NCBI GenBank assembly: GCA_034687125.1
Contig: JAQGBZ010000305.1
Location: forward strand, 1-64,000
DNA length: 64,000 nucleotides
Source: Neelides folsomi
Taxonomy: Eukaryota > Arthropoda > Collembola > Neelipleona > Neelidae
Direction: 5' to 3'
Both the position numbers and the translations under genes were made by a program. Position 1 is the stretch's first letter; each line of letters begins with the position of its first letter. Of this stretch, positions 1 through 12,300 are shown piece by piece. The notes beneath the pieces are model-generated. The model did no database searches. It saw only the letters and a list, made by a program, of their open reading frames with translations, and was not told the origin of the DNA.

Positions 1-380
1 ATCATTCCTAATGATGGTCTTAATTGTCCAATATCTCTAAAATCTGTAAGCGATTATCATCACTCAGCCTTCCCTCGTGAGATTTAAATATTAATAAAAA
101 ATGCCAATTTAAACAGCAAAGATTTCATATAAGAAATAATGAGTCATTTTGTTAAATTAAAAAGGAAATTGTGGGAAAATCAAAAAATTAAATTTTTGAA
201 AATAGTTCATAAAATTCAAATTTTTAGAAAAAAGTTCATAAAATTAAATTTTGTAAATATTAAAAGTTTGTATATATTAAATAGGACAATTAAATAGGAA
301 GAAATTGAGATAAAATAAAGTTAAATGATTTAAGTAATTTTTGATTAAATTTAAATTTTAAAAATTTGAATTAAAAGGGT
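1..380. other. AT-rich intergenic or 3' flank
   Basis: AT-rich sequence without a supported gene. It lies just beyond the stop of the possible terminal exon at 381-911 and may hold that transcript's 3' end, but I see no clear processing signal. Confidence 0.5.
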
Positions 381-911
381 TTAAAAGAAAGAAGTGATAA
401 TAAATAAAAGGGCTGCAGCAATTAGCGCAAGTAGCGGAACAATTTCGACCGTCGTAACGAGGCCGTGGGCGAAGACACAAAGGTAGGCAATGGCAATGAT
501 GTTTGGATTATTAAAAATTGTATTTGATCCTTCACCTCGACTCTCCTTGACGCGGAGTGTGAGGACGGGGGTCGAAGTTGGTTCAGGTGGAGTTCCAGGA
601 CGAGTTTCCGAAGTTTCAGATTCGCCGCTGCTGCTTTCCGCAGTTTTAAATGAAGAACTTCCCACTTCGTCCGATCGAACCAAAGGAGGTGGAGACATTT
701 TGGAACTTTCGCTGTCCCGAACGAGAGATTCCAAAAGCTCTTTTAATTCTTCTTCGCCTTTTAATGACTCCGACTCTACTTCTTTTTCAATCAACATTGA
801 ACTCGTGGAAATGACCTCTTTAAATGAATCTTCTAATTGAACGCTTTCGACCTTTTTCTTTTCAAATGGGAATTTTAATTCACAATCTTCCTCGATCTCT
901 TTTTCAAGTTC
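381..911 (-). CDS. Possible alternative 3' exon with hydrophobic C-terminal tail
   Basis: An open frame runs on the minus strand from a splice-acceptor-like site (CAG at 914-912) to TAA at 383-381, about 176 residues. The first two thirds are acidic, Ser/Glu-rich and probably disordered (ELEKEIEEDCELKF near the start). The last 40 residues are hydrophobic (PNIIAIAYLCVFAHGLVTT, then VEIVPLLALIAAALLFIITS), as in a tail anchor or short membrane hairpin. The exon starts in phase 0. No convincing donor links it to the exon at 1297-2143, which has its own stop; the only phase-matched donor I see is weak (GTTGCT near 1452). It could be an alternative end of gene 1 or the last exon of a separate gene. 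I do not recognise the protein. Confidence 0.4.
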   Translation of the reverse strand, partial: ELEKEIEEDCELKFPFEKKKVESVQLEDSFKEVISTSSMLIEKEVESESLKGEEELKELLESLVRDSESSKMSPPPLVRSDEVGSSSFKTAESSSGESETSETRPGTPPEPTSTPVLTLRVKESRGEGSNTIFNNPNIIAIAYLCVFAHGLVTTVEIVPLLALIAAALLFIITSFF

Positions 912-1296
912 CTGCTCAATTTCAATATTTTATTAATTTTTTGTCATTACATTCAATTTTAATATTTTTTCTTCGTTAATTCTTGTTTAATTTTATTAAT
1001 TAAAATTTTTATTATTTGCATGGCGTGGGAAATGTTAGCAGATTTTTTAAAATATTTTATTGCTCTGTAAATTACTTAATGTTAGTTATATCTTATTTTA
1101 AAATTTGGTTAATTCTTTTAAATTTTTTAAATTTTCTGTCTAAAATTCTGTTAGTTTGTTCTTAGTTTGTTAATTTAATGAAAATTATTGTAAAATTAGT
1201 AGCATGATTGATTTATGAAAGCTGGGTAATAAAAATGTAATAAAACGCAGGGTTTAGAAAGCAAAAAAATATTTATCTATTCGCATAATTTAGGCT

Positions 1297-4200
1297 TTAA
1301 TAACTCGCCTTTAAATGACTCTCCGTTTCTCCAACATTTTCCTGTGCATCTTCAAAAAGTTCCTCTTCCTTTTCTTTATTTTCCTCTTCTCCTTCCTTTA
1401 ACAAAAGATCTGTCCAAGGTCTCCTCGTCGCATTCGGCGGCACCACAGCAACCTTTTTATTCTTCGCCGCCATTTCTCTCGATTTGATCACAGCAGCTGC
1501 CGTAATTTCCTCAATTTGGTCAACCCAGCTCGGCTCCAAATAAGAAGAAAATGAACGTCGTCTCGGTTGGAAAGTTTCATTCGAGAAAGAATTCCATTTC
1601 CCAACTTCCATTTCCACTTGCGTATTTGAATGGACAAGTTGTGTGATGTTTGCAGACAACGACCGAATTGCCCGATTTTTCTTCCCCGTCTTTTTATCAT
1701 CCGGAGACAACGGCGGAGCGGGCGAAGAAGGGAAAAGTCGCGGTGTCCAATCGACATTTGCAATTTCCGCCCCGAGATCTTTTCTTAAAGCACGATAGGC
1801 GATATCGTCCTTGACAACGTCGGGACGTCGCGTGTGGCGGAAAAGTGGACGGAATTTTTCTATTGGTTGTGCGTGGAGATAATCGGAATTTGGAGCAGCG
1901 GCGACCGGGGCCACGGGGATTCCGAAAGGGAGTTGTGGATCGGCGATGTTGCTTGAATTTGCTCTTTTGTATTTGACTACGTTGACATCGTCGGTGGTGA
2001 TGTCGGGATCATCGTAGTAAATTAAATCACCCGGGGTTGGGGGATTTGTTGGGGAGAAGACGGGACTCACTCCGATGTAAGAACCACTTTTGCCAATTAC
2101 GGTCAAGGGATCGGATCCACTTCCGCCTTTTGGGGATTCAAATCTAAAAAATTAAAAAATTATTAGTTTCGCAATATTTAGTAACTATTTAGCACATAAT
2201 TTTAAAATTTTAATTAAAAAATTTAAATGTTGTCATTTAAGAAAATTTAAATAATGGTTTAATTTAATTTATAAAAGGAGATAAATTCTGCGACATTACC
2301 TTCTTTTAGCCATATCATCATTTGTGGTGTCAGGTCTAAAAGAGCGTCTTAAGGGCGGGGCTCTGACTCTATTTAAATTTTCGCTGCTCATGACTAGAGA
2401 AGGCGATCGGCAATCTGTGACCAGGGAGTCCAGAGAGCCTATAGCTGGCGACATTGGTGCGTGTCTCATTTCCTGGTGAACGGTTGGCAAATCGCGTCGT
2501 TCCGCTCGGTCCAAAAGTTCTTCATCGGAGAGTCTCAAGCTTCTGTACATGTCTTCAAGCTCATTCAAAGCTTCTTCCAAATTGTGTTTGTATTTCTTTT
2601 CTGCTTTAACTTCCTTTTCGCTTTTCTCCGCACTTTCAAACTAAACATACAAAAATTTAATTAAATATTAAATAAATAATTTAATTAAATAATTTAATGA
2701 ATAATTTAATTAATAAATAACTCAATAAATATTATTTAATTTATTTAAAAAAATAATTAATGTGTAAATTAGATAAAATTAGATAATTAGATTTTTAATT
2801 TTGATTTTGATTTTTACCTTTGTTCTTGGTGCAGGTGTTGGTGTTGGTGAAGGTGTCGGGGGATTTGCCGAATTCAAATTAGAAGAAACTGAAGACGATG
2901 GCGAGGGGATCGCAACATTTAGTCTCTCACATGCCGTTTTGGTCTTTTCCAATTTCTCGCAAGTTGTTGTTGGTGAGGAGCCAATTGGGAAAGGCGGGGC
3001 TTTGAGTGTCAGAGCCGTCGGCCTCAACGGCCCAGCAGGAATTCTCTTGTCACTTGGCGACGGAGTTGGCGGAATCGGCGAAGACTCCAAAGATCTCATT
3101 TTCTGCACAGATCTTTTCCCCGTCACTTCTTCCTCCTTCTTGCGCCAAAATTCCGAAGCCCGCGAGTGGACCGGGGAATGCGGCAGAGGCAAATGCTTCT
3201 TTTTTTCAAATTCCCGCTCTTCACTCATTCGGAAATTGTCCAATTTCCTCACCGGAAATCCGAGCTTTGACTTTTGCTCGTTTCGCGGTTCACTCGGAGA
3301 GCGCCATTTATGAATTTCGACATTTCCCGATGTGACAACAAGTTGAGGAATTTCTTTAAAAATCTCATCGTCACATTTTCCCTCCACAATCCTCGAATTT
3401 GAATTTCCCTCCAAAATCCGCGAATTGTAATTATTCTCATATGGAAAGTGGAGCTTCGCATTATTTATATTATCACATTCATCACTTCCCATTTTCACTT
3501 TCTGGGTCACGTGGTATGCCGGGAAATTATAATTTTCTTTACATTTTTCAAATTCAAATTCTGCCGCTTCGTAGCTCTGAGGCGTGCTGTATTGACTCTG
3601 ACGACTTTGACTCCCATTGGTGTAATTTGAAATTCCCTCGTAATAAATCGGATAGCTTAAATTAGATCCATTTTCATATCTCGAATTGTTCGAACTTCTC
3701 GTGGTGGACCGCGGCGGTTCATTTGAATAAAGATATGAACATGACAAAGGACGATAAAAACTGCCCGAGGAAAAGTCTCTCGGCGGGGGCGGGGGCGGAG
3801 ACTCTGCGTATGAAAACCGCTGCCTGGCATTGCCTTCGTATAAATGCTGCGAAAACTGACTTTTGTCTTCCTTGACTCTTAGCGGGAATTTCAAGCCGCC
3901 TTTGACAATCGGTGGATTTCTCATAGCGGGAGAATTCGTTTCATAAACCACGCGAGCTTCCCAAGAACCGTTATGAGAAACGTTGGCCGACGACCCACGT
4001 GGTCTCAAACGTTTTCTTAATTGAGCTGACGAAAGCGAACTTCGGCTTCCCACACTTTCAACATCTTCTTCAGACGAAGACAACAAAAAAGATTCACGTC
4101 GTGCTACAGCTCGCGCTTTCACGGCTTCTTTAGCCGCCCGACCGCGGATTTTCAAATCTAACGAAGTTGAAGATCCGCTTTGACTCCGCTTCGTAACTTC

Positions 4201-4857
4201 CCAACCACCGGGAACTTGAAGGAAATCATTTTCATTAAACGTTCTCTTGGATTTTTCTTCTTCCCGTCGTTTCTTTTTCAAAAGTCTCCGTTGAAGAAAA
4301 TTCCCTTCTTCTTTTCCCTCCCAATCTTTTCCTCCTTGCAATTTCGAATCCTCTTCAAAACTCCCATGGGAATTCTGACTTCGATTTTGACTCCGTGAAT
4401 TTTGATTCTGCGAATTTTGAAGTTGCGAATTTTGATGTAGCGAATTTGGAAACTGCGAATTTTGACCCCGCGAATTTTGACTCGAATTTTGACTTCTTGG
4501 AAATTTCTCTTCCCCCGAATAAAAAGAATCGTCGTCCGAATCGCTCAATTTCCCATTCACTTTCCCATTGTTGTTCAATTTATTCGTAAGATTTGGTGAA
4601 CTCCGACGACGTGAAGATTCCTCCGTTGACCTTTTGGGCTTCCTTTTAAAAAAACCCCCAAATGTCCATTTAGTTGAAGGGGTTGCCGAGGGCGAAGGTG
4701 GATTTTCTGCCTTTTTCCCAGAGAGCGACGAAATGAAAGAATCCCGGAATGTTTTGGGCGTCCGAGTGGCCGAGGAGTTTGAAGTGTGATTGTTCTTCAT
4801 CATTGACAAATTGGAGTTCTCAGCGGGTTTGGATGTCGGGGAGAGCGGAGATGCCGC
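1297..4857 (-). CDS. Large low-complexity protein, 3' exons only (unrecognised)
   Basis: Three minus-strand exons join in phase: 4857-2818 (acceptor CAG, donor AAAG|GTAAAA), 2640-2300 (TTTAG acceptor, GAAG|GTAATG donor) and 2143-1297 (stop TAA). They give about 1075 residues open at the N-terminal side, so at least one coding exon lies upstream of 4857. The first exon starts AASPLSPTSK, has a basic aromatic block (KWTFGGFFKRKPKR), an Asn/Gln/Ser-rich repeat near 4380-4500, and long Ser/Pro/Glu stretches. The second has a short predicted helix (NLEEALNELEDMYRSLRLSD) followed by ERRDLPT. The third has conserved-looking basic and aromatic patches (FRPLFRHTRRPDVVKDDIAY) and a Pro-rich linker. No catalytic domain is visible; disorder and patchy motifs suggest a scaffold or cytoskeletal adaptor. 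That role is inference. Confidence 0.72.
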
Positions 4858-6450
4858 CTGGAATGAAAGAAAACCAAAATTGTAATTTTGACTGTGGAGG
4901 ATCGAGACCGAGAATAGATCGGGGGATTTACCAGGGGAACCCGGGTTGGGAAATATTCAGTGACTTAAATACCCGGCCAATGAGAGAACGACTTCTTATT
5001 AAATCTCTCACTACTATCCCTATACTTACGCCTTACTTAAACTCCCATTACTCACTTATTTACTCCTTTGGAATCTATCTACCTTTTTTTCCTCTTAAAT
5101 ATAATGCTCAAATGCTTAAAATCCTCAAACATCCTTAAACATCATTACTCGCTTATTTATTACATGAAGACTATACAGAAGGTTAAATACTATACATAAT
5201 ACTAAATACTGATACGTAATGTTAAATACCTATACGTTTAAATGTACACTATGTTAAATATCCCAAAGGGTTAAACCTCTTTAAACAAATCAAATTATTT
5301 AAACATTTTTAAAACTGTGTAAATACGCATGTTGTTAAAAATGGTTAAATAAACTAAATGTATACCTATTTAAAATTTAATATTTGCGGGAATATTTAAA
5401 CTTTCATTTTCTAAGTCTTAAACTTAAACCTAAGTTACTATAGAGACATGTTTAATGTCTTTAAGTCTGTAGGAGTATAAATATTCCGTGAATGTATTTT
5501 TGTGTGTAAGTGTGTAAAAGGGAATAAAAAGTGTGTGAAATGTTTTTTGAATTTTTTCCTCACACCTTTTGGGGTTTCTTAAAATACATGTAGTGAGAGA
5601 AGCGGTTCATCACAATGGAGAATCTCCTTAAGCCAAATAGTTTAAACAACGTCGGCTCGTTCAGTTTAATATACACAAAGTATCCATAGATCTCTTTCGC
5701 TTAATGCAAAAATTCCTTCTTAATTTCTTATAGCCAACTTTATCTTCTAATGGTATAACAATATGCTATAATTCTTATAATGTTTATATCAGTAATTCTG
5801 TATTTAAGAAAATAAGAAATTTAAGATCCAATAAAAGAACTATTTTTATCTAACTTAACCTATCATGTTCAAATTCTTATTGTAGAATTTCTAAATATAA
5901 CTATAATTAAATCCTAATGTCCGTATAATGATCCTTATTGTAGAAAAAATAAAAGTAATGATATTTGAATCAAAAAAATACGCTTTTATGTTTTAAAAAA
6001 ACCCTATAATTTTTTATACGGGGAATCTGTGTTGTGTAATTGTGCAAGATGGTTATATAATTACAATATTTGTGCTTGAGTTCTAATGTAAATAAGATGA
6101 TAATTTAAACGAGGGATAAAAATCACACGTCTTTGGATATGTCAATATTGAAGTTTTTCCATTTATCATTTTTATTCCTACGCCCCGAAACGCCTTTGAA
6201 TCTTTGGCCGTTTCATACATATATGATTCAAATATCTACTTACATATAGAATATGTACCATATACTATATACAAATACATAGAAAATGAAACCTTACTTA
6301 AATCTTCTCAACTTGAAGGTTTATAGTAAAAGTCATTTGGAAAAAAAAGTTTAAAGTTTGTTATATATTTAAGCACATAAAAATTAGAGTTTCAATAATC
6401 TTCCTCACTTTACAACTATTTACGCTCGTAACTCTTCACCAGTCAAAGGA

Positions 6451-6505
6451 GCTTTTATTGGCAAAGGTTTCTTTTATTGGCACGGAGTTGTTTTATTGTA
6501 AAGGC
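6451..6505. repeat. Three-copy tandem repeat of about 18 bases
   Basis: Three adjacent degenerate copies of a TTTTATTGGCAAAGG-like unit. No gene function is apparent. Confidence 0.5.
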
Positions 6506-8796
6506 GTCTAAATGTTCCTTCTACCATTATTTGCACAATTGGTAGCAAATTGTGTTTTTTGCTCTCTTGAGCTCATCTCGCACAAACTCGCAAAGGTGAT
6601 TTGTTCATCAAGGTCTTTGTTTTTTACATTCTGATTCTTATGGAGTTGCATAGGGAGATTTATAATTTCACTGACGTGGATTTGAATTTGGATTTCAATA
6701 AGGATAAAAATCTTGAGAGCTTCTCACATGTGCGTTGTATTAAATAATTTTATATTCCTTCCACTTACAATTTATGTAATAATAAAAGGAGCAAAAAGCG
6801 TTCTTGGAGTCAAATCACGTTTTTATGGTGGAACATATGGAAATTCTCTCCAGCTGAGTTTATCCTTCAATTGACCTACTATCCAAAACTATTTAATTTA
6901 TTATACTCTCCCTAGTCACATTATAGTCACTAACTATAATGTGCATTAACTAACATTAACTAAATGTAACCATAATGTTAAATTCACTATATTTGAAAAA
7001 TTTAATCACATACGCATCAAAAATATAATTAATTACATTTATTTAAAAAATCTCAGGAATTCAAAAATGACAAATTACACGTGAATGAAGAAACGAGGAA
7101 GTTGAATGAGAAAGGAATTTGTGCACAAAACTGTTTTGGTATTTCAATCTGTTGACCATTTGAATGTGCAAAAAAGTTGCAAACCTTTATTTAGTTTTAT
7201 TCGCTATATATTTTATCTAGATAATAAAATAAACTACAGATAAGCTCTGTACTTAAATATGTAATGTAAATATGTAATGTTAATTTGTAATGTTTACATA
7301 TACTGATAGACTATGTATATAAGAATATGTATAAGTGCAAGTATAAATATGTAAATGTACTAATTTTTGTTCAATGTATTTAATATAGATAGTTAGATAG
7401 TTAAAATACATTTTCTGTATAAGGGAATTAATTATTTGTGACACGCATCTCGTCCTCTGTATGATGTCATGCAAAAAGTACTTGAATTCGATTTATCGCT
7501 CTTTTACTAATCTGGATGAGTCAGAACGAATTCCTGTATCTTATTATGTTCACGACAATCACCGCAATGCTATTTGTTATGATTAGACGAACAACAATGT
7601 AAATTACAATGCTTTCAATTTGCTATGTGCATTTGAACTCTGTTTATAATAATTGGAAAACATTATAAAATTACAAATTTCAATACAAAATAAAAGTTGC
7701 AAATTGTGCACAAAATTTATAAAATTACGAATTCTATACAAAATTCAACAAAATTGCAAATTCCATACAAAGATAAAATTACAAAAATATGCATATTGCA
7801 AATTCATTCAATGTATGAAATTACAATAATTGTAATTAGGACAATGGGAATTAATTACAATTAACTTTTTACATATTGTTAAATGTTGCATGCTAAATAT
7901 TTGAAGATGTGATGTGCTATTGGTCATATGTTTAAATGATGAATTGGATTGATGACAAATTTTCAAAATGATGAATTGGATGACAAATTGTATGGAATTG
8001 ATAAGTAAAGGTAATTATATAATTAGCATAATTGGTTAATTTATGCTAAAAAACGCGTAGGAGATTCCAATTAGGCAAGTAAATCCAATTGGGGTTTAAA
8101 TGATGTTAAAGGTGTGAGAGTGTTGGTGTGTATATTTACGGATATTGAAGGAGATGTTCACCCTTTGGAGATGTTTAAATTTCTTGGGTTTGGGCCAGAA
8201 CTGTTTATATGAGAATTGGCAATCCTGGGGGGATTCGACTCATTTACAACCAAACATTTCCCTCTGACTCTTCATACAACTTTTTATGAGTGGGATCTTC
8301 CATTCGTGTCAAGGGCTGAATATTTAAATCACTCAAATGACTTAATTGGGAAAGGAAGTTCAATTACGTCCTTCCCCCTTTTCCCTCTTTTAGATAGGAA
8401 AAATTAAAAAAATTTAATCATTTATTTAAATGTCCTTTTGTGCCATTTTAATCACTAATTTTAATGTTGTAAAATTTTAATCGTTTTTATATAAATAATT
8501 CTTTTGGACATTTTTCGCAATTTTTCGCCTCTTTTATATTTTTTAAATTTTTAAGTTCTGGTAAGGATTGGAGGGAAAATTTAATTTATACGGGAAGTGA
8601 TGAACTCTCCATTGAGTAAATAAATTGATCTTTTTTTTCTCATGCCACTGAATGGGAAAACAATCAACAGAAATAAATCTTCATTTTATTTATGGCATTT
8701 GAATCCAATACATTCAAATGCCAAAATGATTATATCTACTTTGCTTATGCGGAACTCCTAATGTGCTTATTGTAAATGTATTTGGATATTGGAAGC

Positions 8797-8920
8797 GATT
8801 GTCTATTTGCCTGTGTATTTGACTGTATATTTCAATGTGTATTTGGTTGTGTATTGGACTGTGTATTTGAAATATTTGGCTATGCATTTGATTGTATTTT
8901 GAATGTGGTGGCGTGTTGTG
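8797..8920. repeat. Degenerate tandem repeat, TGTGTATTTGACTG-like
   Basis: Repeated TGTATTTG/TGTGTATTTG words at irregular spacing. The Cys/Phe-rich open frame across it is a by-product of the repeat. Confidence 0.5.
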
Positions 8921-9230
8921 TGTACGGGAAGGATCTTTGTGTACTATTTATATTACGAGGGCTCTTAAAAGTTTAAACAGGGTTCATTGTCCCAAACCCA
9001 AGAAGCCAAAGAGATGAGAAAAAGGGTGCGGTTCAATTTGCTCTCACGTCGTTCGATTTTTTATTTTAAATTGGCACTTAATAAGCCAAATATTCACATT
9101 GGCACGATTGGGAATTTAATATAAGACTATAAAAAGAGAATAAGCAGAACAAAAATTGCGGGAAGTTTGAACTTATAAAATTGACATTAAACTGTAAAGA
9201 AAAGTTTAAATAGCAAAATATTAAAAAAAT

Positions 9231-9343
9231 GTAAAATGAGTAAAATGCAAAAGTTTCAACATGCAAAATAAACAAAATGCAAAACGAATAAAATGCAAAA
9301 TGTTTCAAAACGCAAAATGTGCAAAATGCAAAATTAGCAAAAG
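9231..9343. repeat. Degenerate tandem repeat, AAAATGCAAAAT-like
   Basis: About eight spaced copies of AAAATGCAAAA. The minus-strand Phe/Tyr-rich open frame here (9078-9308) is an artefact of this repeat. Confidence 0.5.
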
Positions 9344-12300
9344 GTAACTTAGGTTCATTGTAATAAGTAATAAGAAACTAAATGGTGAGAAAACATTAAT
9401 GTTAATTACATGAACATAAAAAGTGCGTTGTTTGCTATAAAGATAAAAATTGAACGTTAGTGACACTAATGGGTGAGAAATGAACAGTAGCGGGATATTT
9501 GAATAATTTGACTTTGTTGAATTGATTCCAATCGATTAAGATCTTAAAGTTAGAATTGATGGGAGTGGAAAGGGGATGTGTGTTTTTGATGAGTTGGATT
9601 TGATATAGAACTGATCTTATTATGATTTACATTGATTCGCATTGAGTTGCTCAGTGAGATTTCAATGGTGGATGGAGATTGGAATGAGAGATGGAAGATG
9701 TCGAACAATTACGTTCGAGGCCGTGTGTTCGCGTAATGAGATTTTTAAAAAGTGGGACGGCCGGCCCTGGAATTTAACCCACATTTCCCATCCACACACA
9801 CAAGAAGAGTAAAGAAGAAGAAAAACAATTGAATCGATTCCCTCCATCTGCACGAATTCACTTTCTCATTACAAATGTCATAAACTGATCATTTCCATGT
9901 CCCTTTGCAGTTTAATTCATTAATCCGATCGTTTCTCCCTTCGAGTCAAACACGAAAAAGAAATGATTTTAATTAATTGGGATCTTCCTCACATGTTGGA
10001 AATAATTTAGCAATAAATATAAAATTTGCTGATTTTTATCATTGGCTTCATTGGCAAAAAGGCGGCCAATTCCAAGGTGTTAAACTTTATTGCCAAAATG
10101 GACTAAATAAAAATTCATCGATTCTTATAAATCGCTCCCATTGTCATATTTATGGACGAACCAAATTTAAAATTTATTTGAATCATGAATCCTGCGCTTT
10201 TTTAGAACGCAGGATTTATGGGATTTCGGCTTGGAGCGGAAAAATTCAATATCTTAAATAAAGGTGGCCAAGAATTTATAAAAAAAGTTAATTTTATTTA
10301 AATCAGCCAAATTGACGGATTTCCAATTACGGGTTTGTGGATTTAAACTTGTGCAATTATTTACAATCCCAATTACTGTCAATCGCGTAGACAAACATGT
10401 GAAAAATAATTTGGAATGACATTTGTTGGACATTTGAGAACTCGACCCCAAAGGGACAAGTTTGAAAACGGGTTGGCCGAGTAGGCCAATGTTATTAAAT
10501 ACACGAAACTCAGTCAATCACAGTGACAATTTCCCATTTAACCCTTTAGCCATTTAGCCATTTAAAACCCCAAATGGTTAGATTTTAACCAACTTTAAAC
10601 CTCATGCTATTATAACGTCATTTAACACATACCAATACTTTATACATTACATGCCTAAAGATACTTAAATACAGATACTTAAATTCTTCGTTAGCTAATG
10701 TTGGTCATTGCTCTGTTATTTAACCATGTTGCTCAATTGTACTATTTTGCTTGTAGTTATATAAAGCAGACAGAAAATCGTCATTTAAATGTCTATACAA
10801 TTAACAAATGCATTTGACGAAATGTTCATTGTGGTTAAAATGCCTTGGTTAAAATGAACATTGTAATTGTAATAATAGTTAAGAATGTATATACAATATA
10901 TAATAGTATACTATTTTAACTATGGGTTAGATCTAAAAGTTTGAATGTATAAATGGTGACACTAAAAAGGAGGGAAATAATTAATATTTAATCTTCCGTC
11001 CACTTCTCATGTATTACATTTCTTCATTGTCTGTTCCGTGTGGTAATTGTGGATATTGACATGTCTCCATTGTTCTCTCTCTAAATGCTCCTTTAATTAT
11101 CCGCTTTTAACATTCGGCCCACGTGGGAGGAAATCCTCCTCCGAACAATCACACAAATCCATCCAGACACTTATCCTTACCATTATTACAAATTCCTCTT
11201 ATGACTTTAACCCTTAGGCAATGATTAAAAACTAAAAACCTATAAGCTGGACTAAAGGGTTAATAATTAACATTTTTAAGTTCAATATTTTAATATTCTT
11301 ACTGTTGAACTTAAAAGTTTCAAATTCGCTTCTTAAGATTTATAACTAGTTGTAATACTTGTAACAACTTACAAGTTTAAAGATATAACACTTCATTTAA
11401 AATTAACGCTAAAACTTCAAAGTTGACATTTATAACTTGTAATTTACAAGTATTGATATTTTATTGTTTAAGTACTGTCTTAAATTTTACTGTTTTGTAC
11501 AAGTTTCAAATGTATAAAATTCGGCCATGTCAATTATGTACAATATACAATGTCGATATAGTACATCTATACAGTACAATACAATATATACAATATGTAT
11601 ATTGTACATATAAGGATATGAAATTGTATACCTATACAGGTATTAGAAATAAATATGTAGGATTTTAGAATATGAAAGTCAAAGGTATTAAATTGTTATT
11701 GGTTTATTAGAATTCTCTGTACAGGTTAAAAGTCATTTAGAAATTTTTACAAGCGATGCGTGCAAGAGTCAATATTTGATGTGTCGGAACTCTAAAATGT
11801 TATCTGCATGGAAAAATGATTTCTTTACACTTCAAAACCTAAAACCTTTTTTACTTCACCTTTGTATAACTAATATTAAGTTAAATACCTTTGGTATACC
11901 CTTAGTATTATACCTTTGGTATACCACCTTTGGTAATACACCTTTAGAATTAAATCTTTGGTATAACTACGAACTATTTAATATTAAAAGTTTAATGCTA
12001 TCTTTTATAAGCTGAGCACAAAACCTTTATCGCTATAATCCTCCCATATAATAAAAGTTTTCCTTACTATTCAAATGCAAATAATTCTTTCCTGTTCATT
12101 CAACAATGAAAAAAGATTTTTCACACTTTAAGCGCTTTAGAACGTGTGTTGGTTTATGATATCTCTTTTTGCCTTTTCCCCTTATGGAATTATTTCCATT
12201 CAACTTTACATACAAAAAATATAACTTGGGATATTTACATTTACAAATATTTTACAGGGAATATAATCCTACATTTAAATTTATTTTATGGTGGACAAAA

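Noticed and set aside
2801-3665. Several plus-strand open frames opposite gene 1
   Set aside because: They are antisense shadows of the long Ser/Pro-rich exon; none has a domain or splice logic.
9078-9308. Phe/Tyr-rich minus-strand frame
   Set aside because: Produced by the AAAATGCAAAA tandem repeat.
9977-10261. Plus-strand frame of 94 codons
   Set aside because: No domain, no good start context, no partner exon; length is within chance for a less AT-rich patch.
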